DNA from: Halopiger xanaduensis SH-6
Lineage (GTDB): Archaea; Halobacteriota; Halobacteria; Halobacteriales; Natrialbaceae
Assembly: GCF_000217715.1 (NCBI RefSeq)
Contig: NC_015666.1
Coordinates: forward strand, 1,562,270-1,626,269
Direction of reading: 5' to 3'
DNA: 64,000 nucleotides
Part shown: piece by piece, positions 44,168-53,916 of the stretch
How the letters are laid out: every line of letters starts with the position of its first letter
Position numbering within the stretch: the first letter of the stretch is position 1
Position numbers and translations under genes: made by a program
The notes under the pieces: generated by a model
The model's input: the letters and a program-made list of their open reading frames with translations, nothing else
What the model was told of the DNA's origin: nothing
The model's database searches: none

Positions 44168-45373
44168 ATGTATCCCGTCATGTTCGACGGCATCGGTTCT
44201 ATCCGCGACGTCAACGGCGTCGGCAGTCCGAACGATATCCGCTACGGGATGGGCGCAGCGGCCGAACTCGAGGCCTACGCCGGCGAGGAGGGCATCGATT
44301 CGGCGCTGCTCGTGACCGACGAGGGCGTGCTCGAGGCCGGGGCGGCCGACCCGGTCGTCGACGCGCTCGAGGCGGCGGGGGTCGAGGTGGCGACCTACGG
44401 CGGCGTCACGCCGGAACCGAAACTCGCACTCGCTGAAGCGGCAGCCGAGGAAGTCGCGGCGGTCGACGCGGACGTCGTGATCGGCGTCGGCGGCGGCTCG
44501 AGTATGGACACCGCGAAGCTTGCGTCGGTACTGGTCGAATACGACGAGCCGGTCCGCGAGATGCTCGGCATGGGGAACGTCCCAGGTCCCGGCCGGCCGA
44601 CGGTTCTGCTGCCGACGACCGCCGGCACCGGCAGCGAGGTGACCCACATCGGCGTCTTCGCGGATAAGGAAGACGGCGGGAACAAGAAGGTCGTCTACTC
44701 CGAACACCTCTTCGCTGATCTGGCGCTGGTCGATCCCGAACTGACCCGCTCGCTCCCGCCGCAGGTTGCGGCCGCGACCGGAATGGACGCGCTCACCCAC
44801 GCCGTCGAGAGCTACGTCTCGACGCTGCGGACGCCCTACACCGACGCGCTCGCTCTCCATGCGATCGAACTGATCGGCGACAACCTCCGCGAGGCGGTCC
44901 ACCAGGGCGAGCACAACGACGAGGCCCGTTACGCGATGAGCCTCGCCGCCACGCTGGCCGGCCAGGCGTTCGTCAACTCCGGGCTCGGCGCCGTCCACGC
45001 CCTCACCTACCCGCTCGGAACCGAGTGCGGGCTCGGCCACGGGCTGGCAAACGCCGTCCTGCTGCCACACGTGATGGAATACAACGTCCCCGCCGAACCC
45101 GATCGGTTCACCGAAATCGCGGGCCTGCTCGGCGTTCCCGAACGCGAGGACGAGTCGACGCTCGAGCGCGCTCACCGCGCCGTTGACGCCGTGAAAGCGC
45201 TGAACGACGATATCGGGATTCCGAACCAGATTCGCGAGGTCGGCGACGTCGACGAGTCGGAGTTCGATTCGTTCGCCGACATCGCGCTCGAGCACTCCCA
45301 GCACAATATCGACCGGAATCCGCGCCGGATGGAGAAGGAGGATATCGCCGACGTGTTCGAGGCGGGGTACTGA
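44168..45373 (+). CDS. Iron-containing alcohol dehydrogenase family protein
   Basis: 401 residues from MYPVMFDGIGSIRD; starts at 44141 or 44180 are also possible. Fe-ADH motifs: VIGVGGGSSMDTAKL (NAD loop), PTTAGTGSEVT, VDPELTRSLPPQVAAATGMDALTHAVE with metal Asp/His, and GLGAVHALTYPLGTECGLGHGLANAVLLP with further His ligands. It oxidises an alcohol or reduces an aldehyde; substrate not known. Group III metal-dependent fold; family length about 385-400. The gene is preceded by a TTTTGG promoter-like stretch about 25 bases before the second ATG. Confidence 0.9.
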   Translation: MYPVMFDGIGSIRDVNGVGSPNDIRYGMGAAAELEAYAGEEGIDSALLVTDEGVLEAGAADPVVDALEAAGVEVATYGGVTPEPKLALAEAAAEEVAAVDADVVIGVGGGSSMDTAKLASVLVEYDEPVREMLGMGNVPGPGRPTVLLPTTAGTGSEVTHIGVFADKEDGGNKKVVYSEHLFADLALVDPELTRSLPPQVAAATGMDALTHAVESYVSTLRTPYTDALALHAIELIGDNLREAVHQGEHNDEARYAMSLAATLAGQAFVNSGLGAVHALTYPLGTECGLGHGLANAVLLPHVMEYNVPAEPDRFTEIAGLLGVPEREDESTLERAHRAVDAVKALNDDIGIPNQIREVGDVDESEFDSFADIALEHSQHNIDRNPRRMEKEDIADVFEAGY

Positions 45374-45486
45374 ACGCGCTGCAACCGCCCAGACGACCGC
45401 CTGGGATCGGTCAGGACTCGGCGGTCGGTACAATCGGTATTTGACCTTCTAGAAGATACTCATCAAATCTATAATAACAATATCGT

Positions 45487-45993
45487 ATGGAACGACGAGG
45501 GTTTCTCGGTCTCACCGCGGGGTTTTCGATTTCCGGATTCGGGGGCTGTCTAACTGGGAGGGGTCCGTCCGGCGGGGAAGACGAACCGGAGGACGCGGGA
45601 GAGCAGGACACGAACCCCGGCCGTGATCCGGACGAGGAAAACGAAACCGAGGTGCCGACATATGACTGCCCGCGAATCGGTCATCTCGAGGTCTACGTCG
45701 CGCCCGACGTGCCGGCGGAGAAACCGGTACTCGACGCCGAGAAGGACGGACTCACCGATTCAAAGTACCTCTCCGATGCGCTCACTGCGGCGAGCGAGGC
45801 GTACGAGCCGGGAATGGAAGACGAAATTGCCCCCTCGGAACGAACAGATCCCGATAATCGACTCGCGGGGATCGATAGCGAGGAGCTGGCGGCCTCGGAT
45901 AACGTTACCGAGAAACTCGAGTACGGCGAGCCGACGTACGTCGAATACGAGGACGCGACGTATCTGCTTGTGTACGTCGAATCGGTGTGTTGA
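45487..45993 (+). CDS. Hypothetical lipoprotein
   Basis: 168 residues. MERRGFLGLTAGFSISGFGGC is a short Tat-like lipoprotein signal with RR at 3-4 and lipobox Cys at 21. A Glu/Asp/Pro linker follows, then a domain with CPRIGHLEVYVAPDVPAEKP and LDAEKDGLTDSKYLSDALTA, ending in a Cys. A TATA-like CTATAATAAC lies about 20 bases upstream. No known domain; the gene may be lineage-specific. Confidence 0.78.
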   Translation: MERRGFLGLTAGFSISGFGGCLTGRGPSGGEDEPEDAGEQDTNPGRDPDEENETEVPTYDCPRIGHLEVYVAPDVPAEKPVLDAEKDGLTDSKYLSDALTAASEAYEPGMEDEIAPSERTDPDNRLAGIDSEELAASDNVTEKLEYGEPTYVEYEDATYLLVYVESVC

Positions 45994-46090
45994 TCCGCTG
46001 CGAACCGTCGGTTTCGCGAACCCGCTTCCTCGTTAGCGTGTTCGAAGCGGCGTACTGAGCGGGACCGGCGACCGAGTTCGCGACGAGCCG

Positions 46091-46555
46091 TCACTGGCCA
46101 TTCTCCCGGACCGCGGACGGCGCCGGATACGACTGGTCGCGCGCGACGACCGTCTTTGGGACAAAACGGATGAGCCGGTAGTCGTCGGGACTCAGGTCCA
46201 CGAAGCCGTCCGGCCACTCGGATCGCTCGTCGCCAAGATACTTCGTCAGCAGCCGCTGGGCTCGATCCGGATCGTACGGCTCAACCGAGGACGTCCCGCG
46301 CATCCCGATGTGCTCGACACGGCCGGTACGGCGGTCGAAGTCGACGATCGCAACTGCCGTCTCCGGCCGTCGATCCGCTCGCTCGAGGTACGAGCGATCC
46401 GTCCGGGCGATGATCCAGAGCGACTCGTCCTCCCACAGGAACCACAGTGGCGAGAGTCGCGGCCCGGCGTCGATCGCTTGCGCGAGATAACAGAACAGCG
46501 GTCGCTCGAGGACGCTCTCGAGGTCCGTCTCGAGCGTGTTCTCGATGATTTCCAT
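46091..46555 (-). CDS. Pyridoxamine 5'-phosphate oxidase-like flavin-binding family protein
   Basis: 154 residues. Split-barrel pattern: VLERPLFCYLAQAIDAGPRLSPLWFLWEDESLWIIARTDRSYLERADRRPETAVAIVDFD followed by RVEHIGMRGTSSVEPYDPDRAQRLLTKYLGD and RLIRFVPKTVVARD. Such proteins bind FMN or F420 and reduce or oxidise small molecules; which cofactor is used here is not decidable. Reasonable length for the class (about 140-160). Confidence 0.82.
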   Translation of the reverse strand: MEIIENTLETDLESVLERPLFCYLAQAIDAGPRLSPLWFLWEDESLWIIARTDRSYLERADRRPETAVAIVDFDRRTGRVEHIGMRGTSSVEPYDPDRAQRLLTKYLGDERSEWPDGFVDLSPDDYRLIRFVPKTVVARDQSYPAPSAVRENGQ

Positions 46556-46595
46556 GCGAGCACGATGGCCTCTAACTACTTATATACGAGACATG

Positions 46596-47288
46596 TCACG
46601 TGTCCTCGCGAGTGCCTCGAACTCGCTCGAGCACCGACAGCGTCCCGTCGGCGTGGACGTCCTCGAGCACCTCGTCGGCCGCCCGCTTGGCCGCCTCGTC
46701 GGCGTTTTTGACGGCGAAGCTCCGGCCGGCGACCTCGAACGTCGAGACGTCGTTGATCGAGTCGCCGACGGCGACCGCCTCGGCGAGGTCGAAGCCGACG
46801 TGCTCGGCGATCACCTCGAGGCCCTCGCCCTTGTTGGGGTCGGCGTCCTTGACGTGGTAGGCGTAGCCGGTGTCGATCACCTCGAGGCCGTAGTCGGCCG
46901 CAATTTCGCGCAGCGGCTCGACGGGCTGCTCCAAGTTGACCGCGATCTCGGTTTCCCGCCAGCGGTTGACGGTGTCCTCTCGGCCCCAGCCGAGGTCGTA
47001 GCCGGCGGCGCGGTACTCCTCGGCGACGGCCTGGGCGGCCTCGCGGTCGGCGGTGAAGAAGACGTCGTCGCCGGTGTAGACGACGCCGCCGTTCTCGGCG
47101 ACGACGAGTTCCGGAACGCCGGCGAAGTGACAGAGTGCGACGGGATAGGGGAACGCCTTCCCCGTGGCGATCACGACCGGCGCGTCCCACTCGCGGATCG
47201 GATCGAAGACGCGCGGGTCGATGCCCCAGCCCTCGGGGCGGGTCAGCGTTCCGTCGATGTCGAGCACCAGCGGCGGATCGGCGGTCAT
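46596..47288 (-). CDS. Phosphoglycolate phosphatase, archaeal HAD type
   Basis: 230 residues. Motif I VLDIDGTLTRPEG, motif II VIATGKAFPY, Lys in ADPNKGEGLEVIA and motif IV VAVGDSINDVSTFEVAG: the Cof/SPP-type HAD fold, with C2-cap region between. The archaeal homologs are annotated as phosphoglycolate phosphatase; mannosyl-3-phosphoglycerate or sucrose phosphatases are alternative members. Ends with RGTREDT. The start ATG is directly before the conserved strand. Confidence 0.9.
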   Translation of the reverse strand: MTADPPLVLDIDGTLTRPEGWGIDPRVFDPIREWDAPVVIATGKAFPYPVALCHFAGVPELVVAENGGVVYTGDDVFFTADREAAQAVAEEYRAAGYDLGWGREDTVNRWRETEIAVNLEQPVEPLREIAADYGLEVIDTGYAYHVKDADPNKGEGLEVIAEHVGFDLAEAVAVGDSINDVSTFEVAGRSFAVKNADEAAKRAADEVLEDVHADGTLSVLERVRGTREDT

Positions 47289-47453
47289 ACCCCCACGTCG
47301 GGGACCTGTCGCCTAAACGGTTACTCGCGGGAGCGGCGGTCGACCGCATCGCGGACCGCATTCTACGGGGTGTGTCTATGATCGTCACAGTACGGCTGCG
47401 TGTCGCTCACAGCGATACGTTCCGCTCGGCGGAGATATGGTTAGTTCCTAGCA

Positions 47454-48860
47454 ATGTTCATTATCGCGCTGTCGAACCGAACACTCGTGACCCGAAACTC
47501 ACGCAGATCGGTGCTGCGCAACGGTGCTGTGGCACTCACCGGAAGCGTCGCGATGGCCGGCTGCCTCGACGCGCTGTCCGGCGGAGCAGAACCGGAGACG
47601 GACGCCGAACTCGAGTCCGAGCCGGACGAGGACGCGATCACCGTCTGGCACGCGATGGGCGGCGGGAACGGCGAGACGATGGAGGAACTGGGCGATCAGT
47701 TCCAGGAGGCGACCGGCATCGACGTCGAGATGGTCTACCAGGGGAGCTACGAGGACACCCTGAACCAGTCGTTCGCAGGCATCGAGGCCGGGACGATGCC
47801 GGAGGTCGTCCAGATCGACAGCCTCCACGCCAAGCAGATCCTCGATACCGACGCGTTCCAGTCGGTCGAGGGCATCCTCCCCGACGACTACCCGGTCGAC
47901 GACTTCCTCGATCCCGTGACGGACTTCTTTACCGTCGATGGCGAACTCTACTCGCTGCCCTTTAACAACTCGAACGCGATCCTCTACTACAACAAGGACG
48001 TCTTCGAGGAAGCCGGCCTCGATCCCGAATCGCCGCCCGAGACGCTCGACGAAGTCACGGAGTATTCTCGGTCGATCGTCGACTCCGGCGCGGCGGAGTA
48101 CGGCATCACCTGGCCGAACCACGTCTGGTTCATCGAACACTGGTACGGGCTAGCCGGCCAGACGCTCGTCGACAACGAGAACGGCTGGGCGGACGATCCG
48201 ACCACCGTCCACACCGAGACCGACGTCGGCGAGCAGCTCTGGTCGTGGTGGCGCGACATGGCCCAGGAGGACCTCTACACGAACCCCGGGATGGAGGCCT
48301 GGGGCGAGGCGACGGACCTCTTCTACGGCCAGAACGTCGGCATGCTGCTCACCTCGACGGCCTCCGTCGCCGGCGCGATCTCCCAGAGCGAGGAGCAGGG
48401 CTTCGAACTCGGCACCGGCTTCTACCCCGCCATCGACGGCCGCGAGGGCGTCGTCATCGGTGGCGCGTCGCTGTGGGTGCCCGAAGACATGTCGGACCAG
48501 CGCGCCGAGGAGGTCGGCCAGTTCCTCGAGTTCATGAGCCGACCCGAGAACCAGATCACCTGGCACAAGGAGACCGGCTACTACCCGGTCCGCGGCGATG
48601 CCGTCGACCAACTCGAGGAGGACGGCTGGTTCGAGGAGAGCCCCCACCACGGGACGGCCTTCGATCAGCTGCTGGCCAGCGAGCAGACGACCGCCACCAA
48701 GCGCATGCTCGTCGGCCCCGCGCGGCAGGTGGCCGTCCAGTTGCAGGAGGGCTCCGTCGAGATCTTCGAGGAACGGACCGACCTCGAAGACGGGCTCGCG
48801 GACATGAAGGAGGGAATCGAGGCCGAGATGGAGCGCTACGTCGAGGCCCGCGGCTCGTAA
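47454..48860 (+). CDS. ugpB: UgpB-like ABC transporter substrate-binding lipoprotein (glycerol-3-phosphate type)
   Basis: 468 residues. Tat-like signal NSRRSVLRNGAVALTG with lipobox AMAGC near residue 37, then the type 1 binding protein with ITVWHAMGGGNGETMEELGDQF, GSYEDTLNQSFAGIEAGTMP and LPFNNSNAILYYNKD. UgpB binds glycerol-3-phosphate (and its diesters); the downstream ugpQ-like gene and the glp cluster support this over a sugar role. The start ATG is followed by ugpA after 2 bases. Confidence 0.88.
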   Translation: MFIIALSNRTLVTRNSRRSVLRNGAVALTGSVAMAGCLDALSGGAEPETDAELESEPDEDAITVWHAMGGGNGETMEELGDQFQEATGIDVEMVYQGSYEDTLNQSFAGIEAGTMPEVVQIDSLHAKQILDTDAFQSVEGILPDDYPVDDFLDPVTDFFTVDGELYSLPFNNSNAILYYNKDVFEEAGLDPESPPETLDEVTEYSRSIVDSGAAEYGITWPNHVWFIEHWYGLAGQTLVDNENGWADDPTTVHTETDVGEQLWSWWRDMAQEDLYTNPGMEAWGEATDLFYGQNVGMLLTSTASVAGAISQSEEQGFELGTGFYPAIDGREGVVIGGASLWVPEDMSDQRAEEVGQFLEFMSRPENQITWHKETGYYPVRGDAVDQLEEDGWFEESPHHGTAFDQLLASEQTTATKRMLVGPARQVAVQLQEGSVEIFEERTDLEDGLADMKEGIEAEMERYVEARGS

Positions 48861-48862
48861 CG

Positions 48863-49897
48863 ATGGGGACGCGAGACACGAGAGAAATCTACGGCGGCTC
48901 CCTCGGCGTCGGCCGGTTCCTGCGCGATCGAGGCGTGCGGGGTACGATCGCGTACCTGCGCGAGCACGGCGTCCGCGGCGCCGTCGCGAACGCCCGCGAG
49001 GACGACCGCTCGCTGCTGGGCGAACTGCGGGGCATCTCCGTCGCGTACTTCCTGCTGGCCCCGACGCTGCTCGTCTCGGCGGTGTTCCTCTACTACCCGG
49101 CGCTCGAGGCGCTGGAGCTGAGCTTCCACCAGACGCTGTTTTTCGGCGGCCAGCGGACGTGGGTCGGGCTCGGCAACTACGAGACGCTGCTGTCTTCGTC
49201 GTCGTACCACCGGAGCGTCGCGATTACGGTCGCATTCGCGGCGGCGGTCGTCGTCGGCGTGATGACGCTCTCGCTGGTCGTCTCGTTCCTGCTGTACGAG
49301 GTCGACTGGGGCCAGTCGGGCTACCTGATCGCCGCGATCTGGCCCTACGCGCTGCCGCCCGCGGTCGCCGGCATCGTCTTCCTGTTCCTGATCCACCCTT
49401 CGATCGGGACGCTGACGGCGGTTCTCGAGGGGTACACAGGACTCGAGGTCGACTGGTTCAGCGACGGCCGACAGGCGTTCGTCGTGGTCGCGGTCGCGGC
49501 GATCTGGAAGCAACTCGGCTACAACGTCATCTTCACCGTCGCGGCGCTGAACAACGTGCCCGAGACGCTCCGGGAGGCCGCCGAACTCGACGGGATCGGG
49601 CGCTGGACCCGTCTGGTCCGGATCTACGTCCCGCTGATCTCGCCGACTCTCCTCTTTCTGGTCGTGATGAACACGATCTACGCGTTCTTCGGAACGTTCG
49701 CCTTCATCGACCTGATGACCCAGGGCGGCCCCGGTGGCGCGACCAACGTCATGATCTTCGACCTCTACCGCAACGCCTTCGAGTTCAACAACCACGGCCT
49801 CGCGTCGGCCCAGTCGGTCGTCCTGTTCGCCGTCGTGAGCGTCCTGATGTACGCACAGCTTCGCTTCTCGGACGAACGCGTGCACTACGGAGCCTAA
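48863..49897 (+). CDS. ugpA: UgpA-like ABC transporter permease
   Basis: 344 residues. An Arg-rich N-terminus (first 55 residues, longer than usual) is followed by six membrane segments (about 57-80, 120-150, 165-190, 207-225, 260-285, 315-335). The EAA loop is ETLREAAELDGIGRWTRLVRIYVPLI, which contacts the ATPase. ALNNVPETLREAAELDG is the UgpA/MalF type. Two bases separate it from ugpB, four from ugpE; one operon. Confidence 0.9.
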   Translation: MGTRDTREIYGGSLGVGRFLRDRGVRGTIAYLREHGVRGAVANAREDDRSLLGELRGISVAYFLLAPTLLVSAVFLYYPALEALELSFHQTLFFGGQRTWVGLGNYETLLSSSSYHRSVAITVAFAAAVVVGVMTLSLVVSFLLYEVDWGQSGYLIAAIWPYALPPAVAGIVFLFLIHPSIGTLTAVLEGYTGLEVDWFSDGRQAFVVVAVAAIWKQLGYNVIFTVAALNNVPETLREAAELDGIGRWTRLVRIYVPLISPTLLFLVVMNTIYAFFGTFAFIDLMTQGGPGGATNVMIFDLYRNAFEFNNHGLASAQSVVLFAVVSVLMYAQLRFSDERVHYGA

Positions 49898-49901
49898 CAC
49901 C

Positions 49902-50804
49902 ATGTCGCGACACTCGAATACCAATACGAACGCGGCCGCACAGTCGGCGAGCGAGTCGAGACGGCTCCCCGTCGCCCTCGAGCGCGGGCTGCCCGCCCTC
50001 GACGGCGCGACGCTGCGAGCCCACGCCGGCCTGCTACTCGCGGTCTCGCTGATGGCGCTGCCGCTGGTGATCGCGGCCCTGATCAGCTTCGGCACGCGGG
50101 CGACGTTCACCAGCTTTTCGGAGCTGTCGCTCGAGACGGCGGCGCAGAATTACCGCGACGTGCTGTTCCGCTACGACATGGGCCAGTACATGCTGAACTC
50201 GCTGATCATGTCCGTTATCGTCGTGATCGGCAAGTTGGCCGTCTCCCTGCTGGCGGCGCTGGCGATCGTCTACTACCGGTTCCCGTTCAAGAACGCGGTC
50301 TTCGCGGTCGTCCTACTGACGCTGATGCTGCCGGTGCCGGTCCGGATCGTCCCGCTGTTCCAACTGGCGGCCGATCTCGGCTGGGCGAACTCCTTCGCGG
50401 CGCTGACGATTCCCTACCTCGCGAGCGCGACGACCGTCTTCCTGCTGCGACAGCACTTCCTGTCGATTCCGGCCTCGCTCGTCGAGTCGGCGAAGCTCGA
50501 CGGCGTCGGCCCGCTTCGATTCCTGGCGTTCGTGCTGATTCCGATGTCGAAGGGCATGATCGCCGGCGTTTCCGTGATCATGTTCATCTACTCGTGGAAC
50601 CAGTACCTCTGGCCGCTGCTGATCGTCGACGACCAGTCGATGCAGGTCGCGCAGGTCGGCATCCGCCTCCTGCAGGGGGTCGTCGAGTCCGGCGAGATCG
50701 CCTGGCCGCTGCTGATGGCCGGCTCGATCGTCACGCTGTTACCGCCGTTGCTCGTCCTGATCGTCTTCCGAAAACCGCTGCTCGAGACCTTCGGGGTGCA
50801 ATAA
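49902..50804 (+). CDS. ugpE: UgpE-like ABC transporter permease
   Basis: 300 residues with six membrane segments (about 40-60, 108-130, 135-160, 170-190, 215-240, 270-290). The EAA-type loop is [26 protein letters not shown]. MalG/UgpE-like. The N-terminal 30 residues are Ser/Asn/Thr-rich. Directly precedes the ATPase gene (2 bases). It pairs with UgpA as the membrane channel for glycerol phosphates. Confidence 0.9.
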   Translation: MSRHSNTNTNAAAQSASESRRLPVALERGLPALDGATLRAHAGLLLAVSLMALPLVIAALISFGTRATFTSFSELSLETAAQNYRDVLFRYDMGQYMLNSLIMSVIVVIGKLAVSLLAALAIVYYRFPFKNAVFAVVLLTLMLPVPVRIVPLFQLAADLGWANSFAALTIPYLASATTVFLLRQHFLSIPASLVESAKLDGVGPLRFLAFVLIPMSKGMIAGVSVIMFIYSWNQYLWPLLIVDDQSMQVAQVGIRLLQGVVESGEIAWPLLMAGSIVTLLPPLLVLIVFRKPLLETFGVQ

Positions 50805-50806
50805 CT

Positions 50807-52003
<1,197 letters not shown>

Positions 52004-52008
52004 CGTCG

Positions 52009-52776
52009 ATGCGGCTCCGATCGCACCTGTCGCGCCGGCGGCTGTTGGCCGGCGGCGTCGTCGGCAGCGCCTCGCTGCTGTTCGCTACCGGCGTCCGTGT
52101 CCGCTCGGTCGACGTCATCGCCCACCGCGGCTTCGCCGCCGAACGCCCCGAGAACACCCTCGAGGCCGTCCGCTACGCCATCCCGCGGGCCGACGGCATC
52201 GAGGTAGACGTCCGCCGCTGCGGCTCCGGCGAACTCGTCTGCGTCCACGACGAGACGCTCGAGCGACTCACCGACGGCGCGGTGACCGACAGGGTCGGAC
52301 GGCTCGACTGGGAGCGGCTGCAGACCGTGTCGATCGGCTCGTCGGACGCTCGCGTCCCTCAGCTCGCGGACGTGCTCGAGGCGGTTCCGCCCGACGTGCG
52401 GCTGAACATCGAGCTGAAAGAGCGCGGGCTCGCGCCGGACCTGCTAGGGCTCCTCGAGGAGTTCGACGGCAGGGCGCTCGTCTCGTCGTTCGACCCGACC
52501 GCGCTGTGGCAGGTGCAGTCGCTGACCGACGGCGTGGCGCTCGCGTACATCTTCGGCGACGACCCCGACCGGGGGCTCGAACGGGCTGCGGATCTCGAAT
52601 GTGCCGCCGTTCACCCGTCGGCCGGATTGTGTCGCGAGACGGAAATCGTCGACCGCGCGCACGATCGAGGGTTCGCGGTGAACGCGTGGACGGTCGATTC
52701 GGGCCTCGAGACGGCGCGGCTGGCGCTTACCGGTGTCGACGGCGTCTTTTCGGACGTGTCGTTGCCGGGCCTCTGA
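52009..52776 (+). CDS. ugpQ: Glycerophosphodiester phosphodiesterase with Tat-like signal
   Basis: 255 residues (or 258 from the GTG at 52000, whose GTGA overlaps the ATPase stop). N-terminal SRRRLLAGGVVGSASLLFA is a Tat-like signal, so the enzyme probably acts outside the membrane. GDPD motifs: VIAHRGFAAERPENTLEA (His/Arg/Glu), GIEVDVRRC, VCVHDETLERLTDG and LNIELKERG. It releases glycerol-3-phosphate from glycerophosphodiesters for uptake by UgpBAEC. Confidence 0.92.
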   Translation: MRLRSHLSRRRLLAGGVVGSASLLFATGVRVRSVDVIAHRGFAAERPENTLEAVRYAIPRADGIEVDVRRCGSGELVCVHDETLERLTDGAVTDRVGRLDWERLQTVSIGSSDARVPQLADVLEAVPPDVRLNIELKERGLAPDLLGLLEEFDGRALVSSFDPTALWQVQSLTDGVALAYIFGDDPDRGLERAADLECAAVHPSAGLCRETEIVDRAHDRGFAVNAWTVDSGLETARLALTGVDGVFSDVSLPGL

Positions 52777-52842
52777 CGTGCGGTTCGTGAGAGCAGCGGC
52801 CCGGTTTCGAGGTCACAAGAAAAGTAAAACCGACGGCTCGGG

Positions 52843-53916
52843 TTAGAGTCCGAGGTAGCCCGCGTTCGGAAGCACGCCCACCAGGTACAGCACCCCGAGG
52901 ACGAACATGAACGCCGCGATGGCCATCGCCGGCGGGTCGACGTGGGTCCCGGAGTGGGAGTAGAACACCCGCTGGGAGAGTTCGCCGATGAGGGCGCTGA
53001 TCGCGCCGAACGCGCCGGCGACGAGCAGGATGACCGGATCGCTGCCGACGACCGACGCCGCGATCACCGCGCCCGTCGAGCCCAGCAGCGTGATGTGGTG
53101 GGTGACGGGAATCTTCTCGACGCCGAGGTTGAGGAACAGCAGGCTCATCGCCGAGATCGCGTAGCCCAGGAAGATGCTCCCGGTCTCGAGCCAGATGAAC
53201 CCGCCGAGGAGGCCGCCGACGACGCCGATGGTGGCGACGCCGGACCACTCGTACTGGTGGGGGAGCCACGGCTCGGTCGCCAGCCGGTCGGTCTCCACGC
53301 CACCGTCGGCCGCCACGCGCTTCTCCTCGCGCTCGAACGGCGACATGTCGAGGACGCTCGAGCCGCCGACCTTGCCGACGAGCGGATAGTCGAACACGAT
53401 TCGGGCTAGGAAGGCCGTGGCGACGACCGACAGCGCGATGTTGTCCGTGGGGAAGCCGACGCCGTCCATCACGCGGGTAAAGAGCATCCCGATGACGCCG
53501 AAGATCGCGCCGACTGCAAGGATGTCCGGCTTGGTCCCGAACGCGTACAGGATGTCCTTCCCGAAGTGGTAGTCCCAGCCGTCGGGCTCCATTTCGGGGT
53601 ACTTCTTCCCGGCGTAGGCGGTCGCGGCCACGCCGCCGGCGAAGGCGATATGGGGGCCGGTCACCGCGCCGAAGCCGATCGTGCCGGTGATGCCAGTCGC
53701 GATGTCGCCGGCGCCGATCGCCTCGGCGGCGCCGATTTCGCCCTCGAGGACGGCCAGGCCTTCCCCGAGGAAGACGACGAAGCCGGTGAAGACGAACGAG
53801 GGAAGCGCGCCCAGCGCCGCGCCGAAGGCGCCGCCGGCGAGGGCGGCGATCAGCAGGACGACGAAGGCTTCGAACTCCATGCCGATGACCGGCACCTGCA
53901 GCAGCGTTCCGTACAT
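52843..53916 (-). CDS. Putative glycerol facilitator, polytopic membrane protein
   Basis: 357 residues with about ten hydrophobic segments rich in Gly and Ala (for example VVLLIAALAGGAFGAALGAL, FGAVTGPHIAFAGGVAATAY, DILAVGAIFGVIGMLFTRV, PVILLVAGAFGAISALIGEL, PPAMAIAAFMFVLGVLYLVG). In Haloferax the gene following glpK in the same operon encodes a putative glycerol transporter (glpX); this gene is in the same place. It is not an aquaporin: no NPA motifs. The glpK stop directly abuts its ATG, so the two are co-translated. Confidence 0.75.
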   Translation of the reverse strand: MYGTLLQVPVIGMEFEAFVVLLIAALAGGAFGAALGALPSFVFTGFVVFLGEGLAVLEGEIGAAEAIGAGDIATGITGTIGFGAVTGPHIAFAGGVAATAYAGKKYPEMEPDGWDYHFGKDILYAFGTKPDILAVGAIFGVIGMLFTRVMDGVGFPTDNIALSVVATAFLARIVFDYPLVGKVGGSSVLDMSPFEREEKRVAADGGVETDRLATEPWLPHQYEWSGVATIGVVGGLLGGFIWLETGSIFLGYAISAMSLLFLNLGVEKIPVTHHITLLGSTGAVIAASVVGSDPVILLVAGAFGAISALIGELSQRVFYSHSGTHVDPPAMAIAAFMFVLGVLYLVGVLPNAGYLGL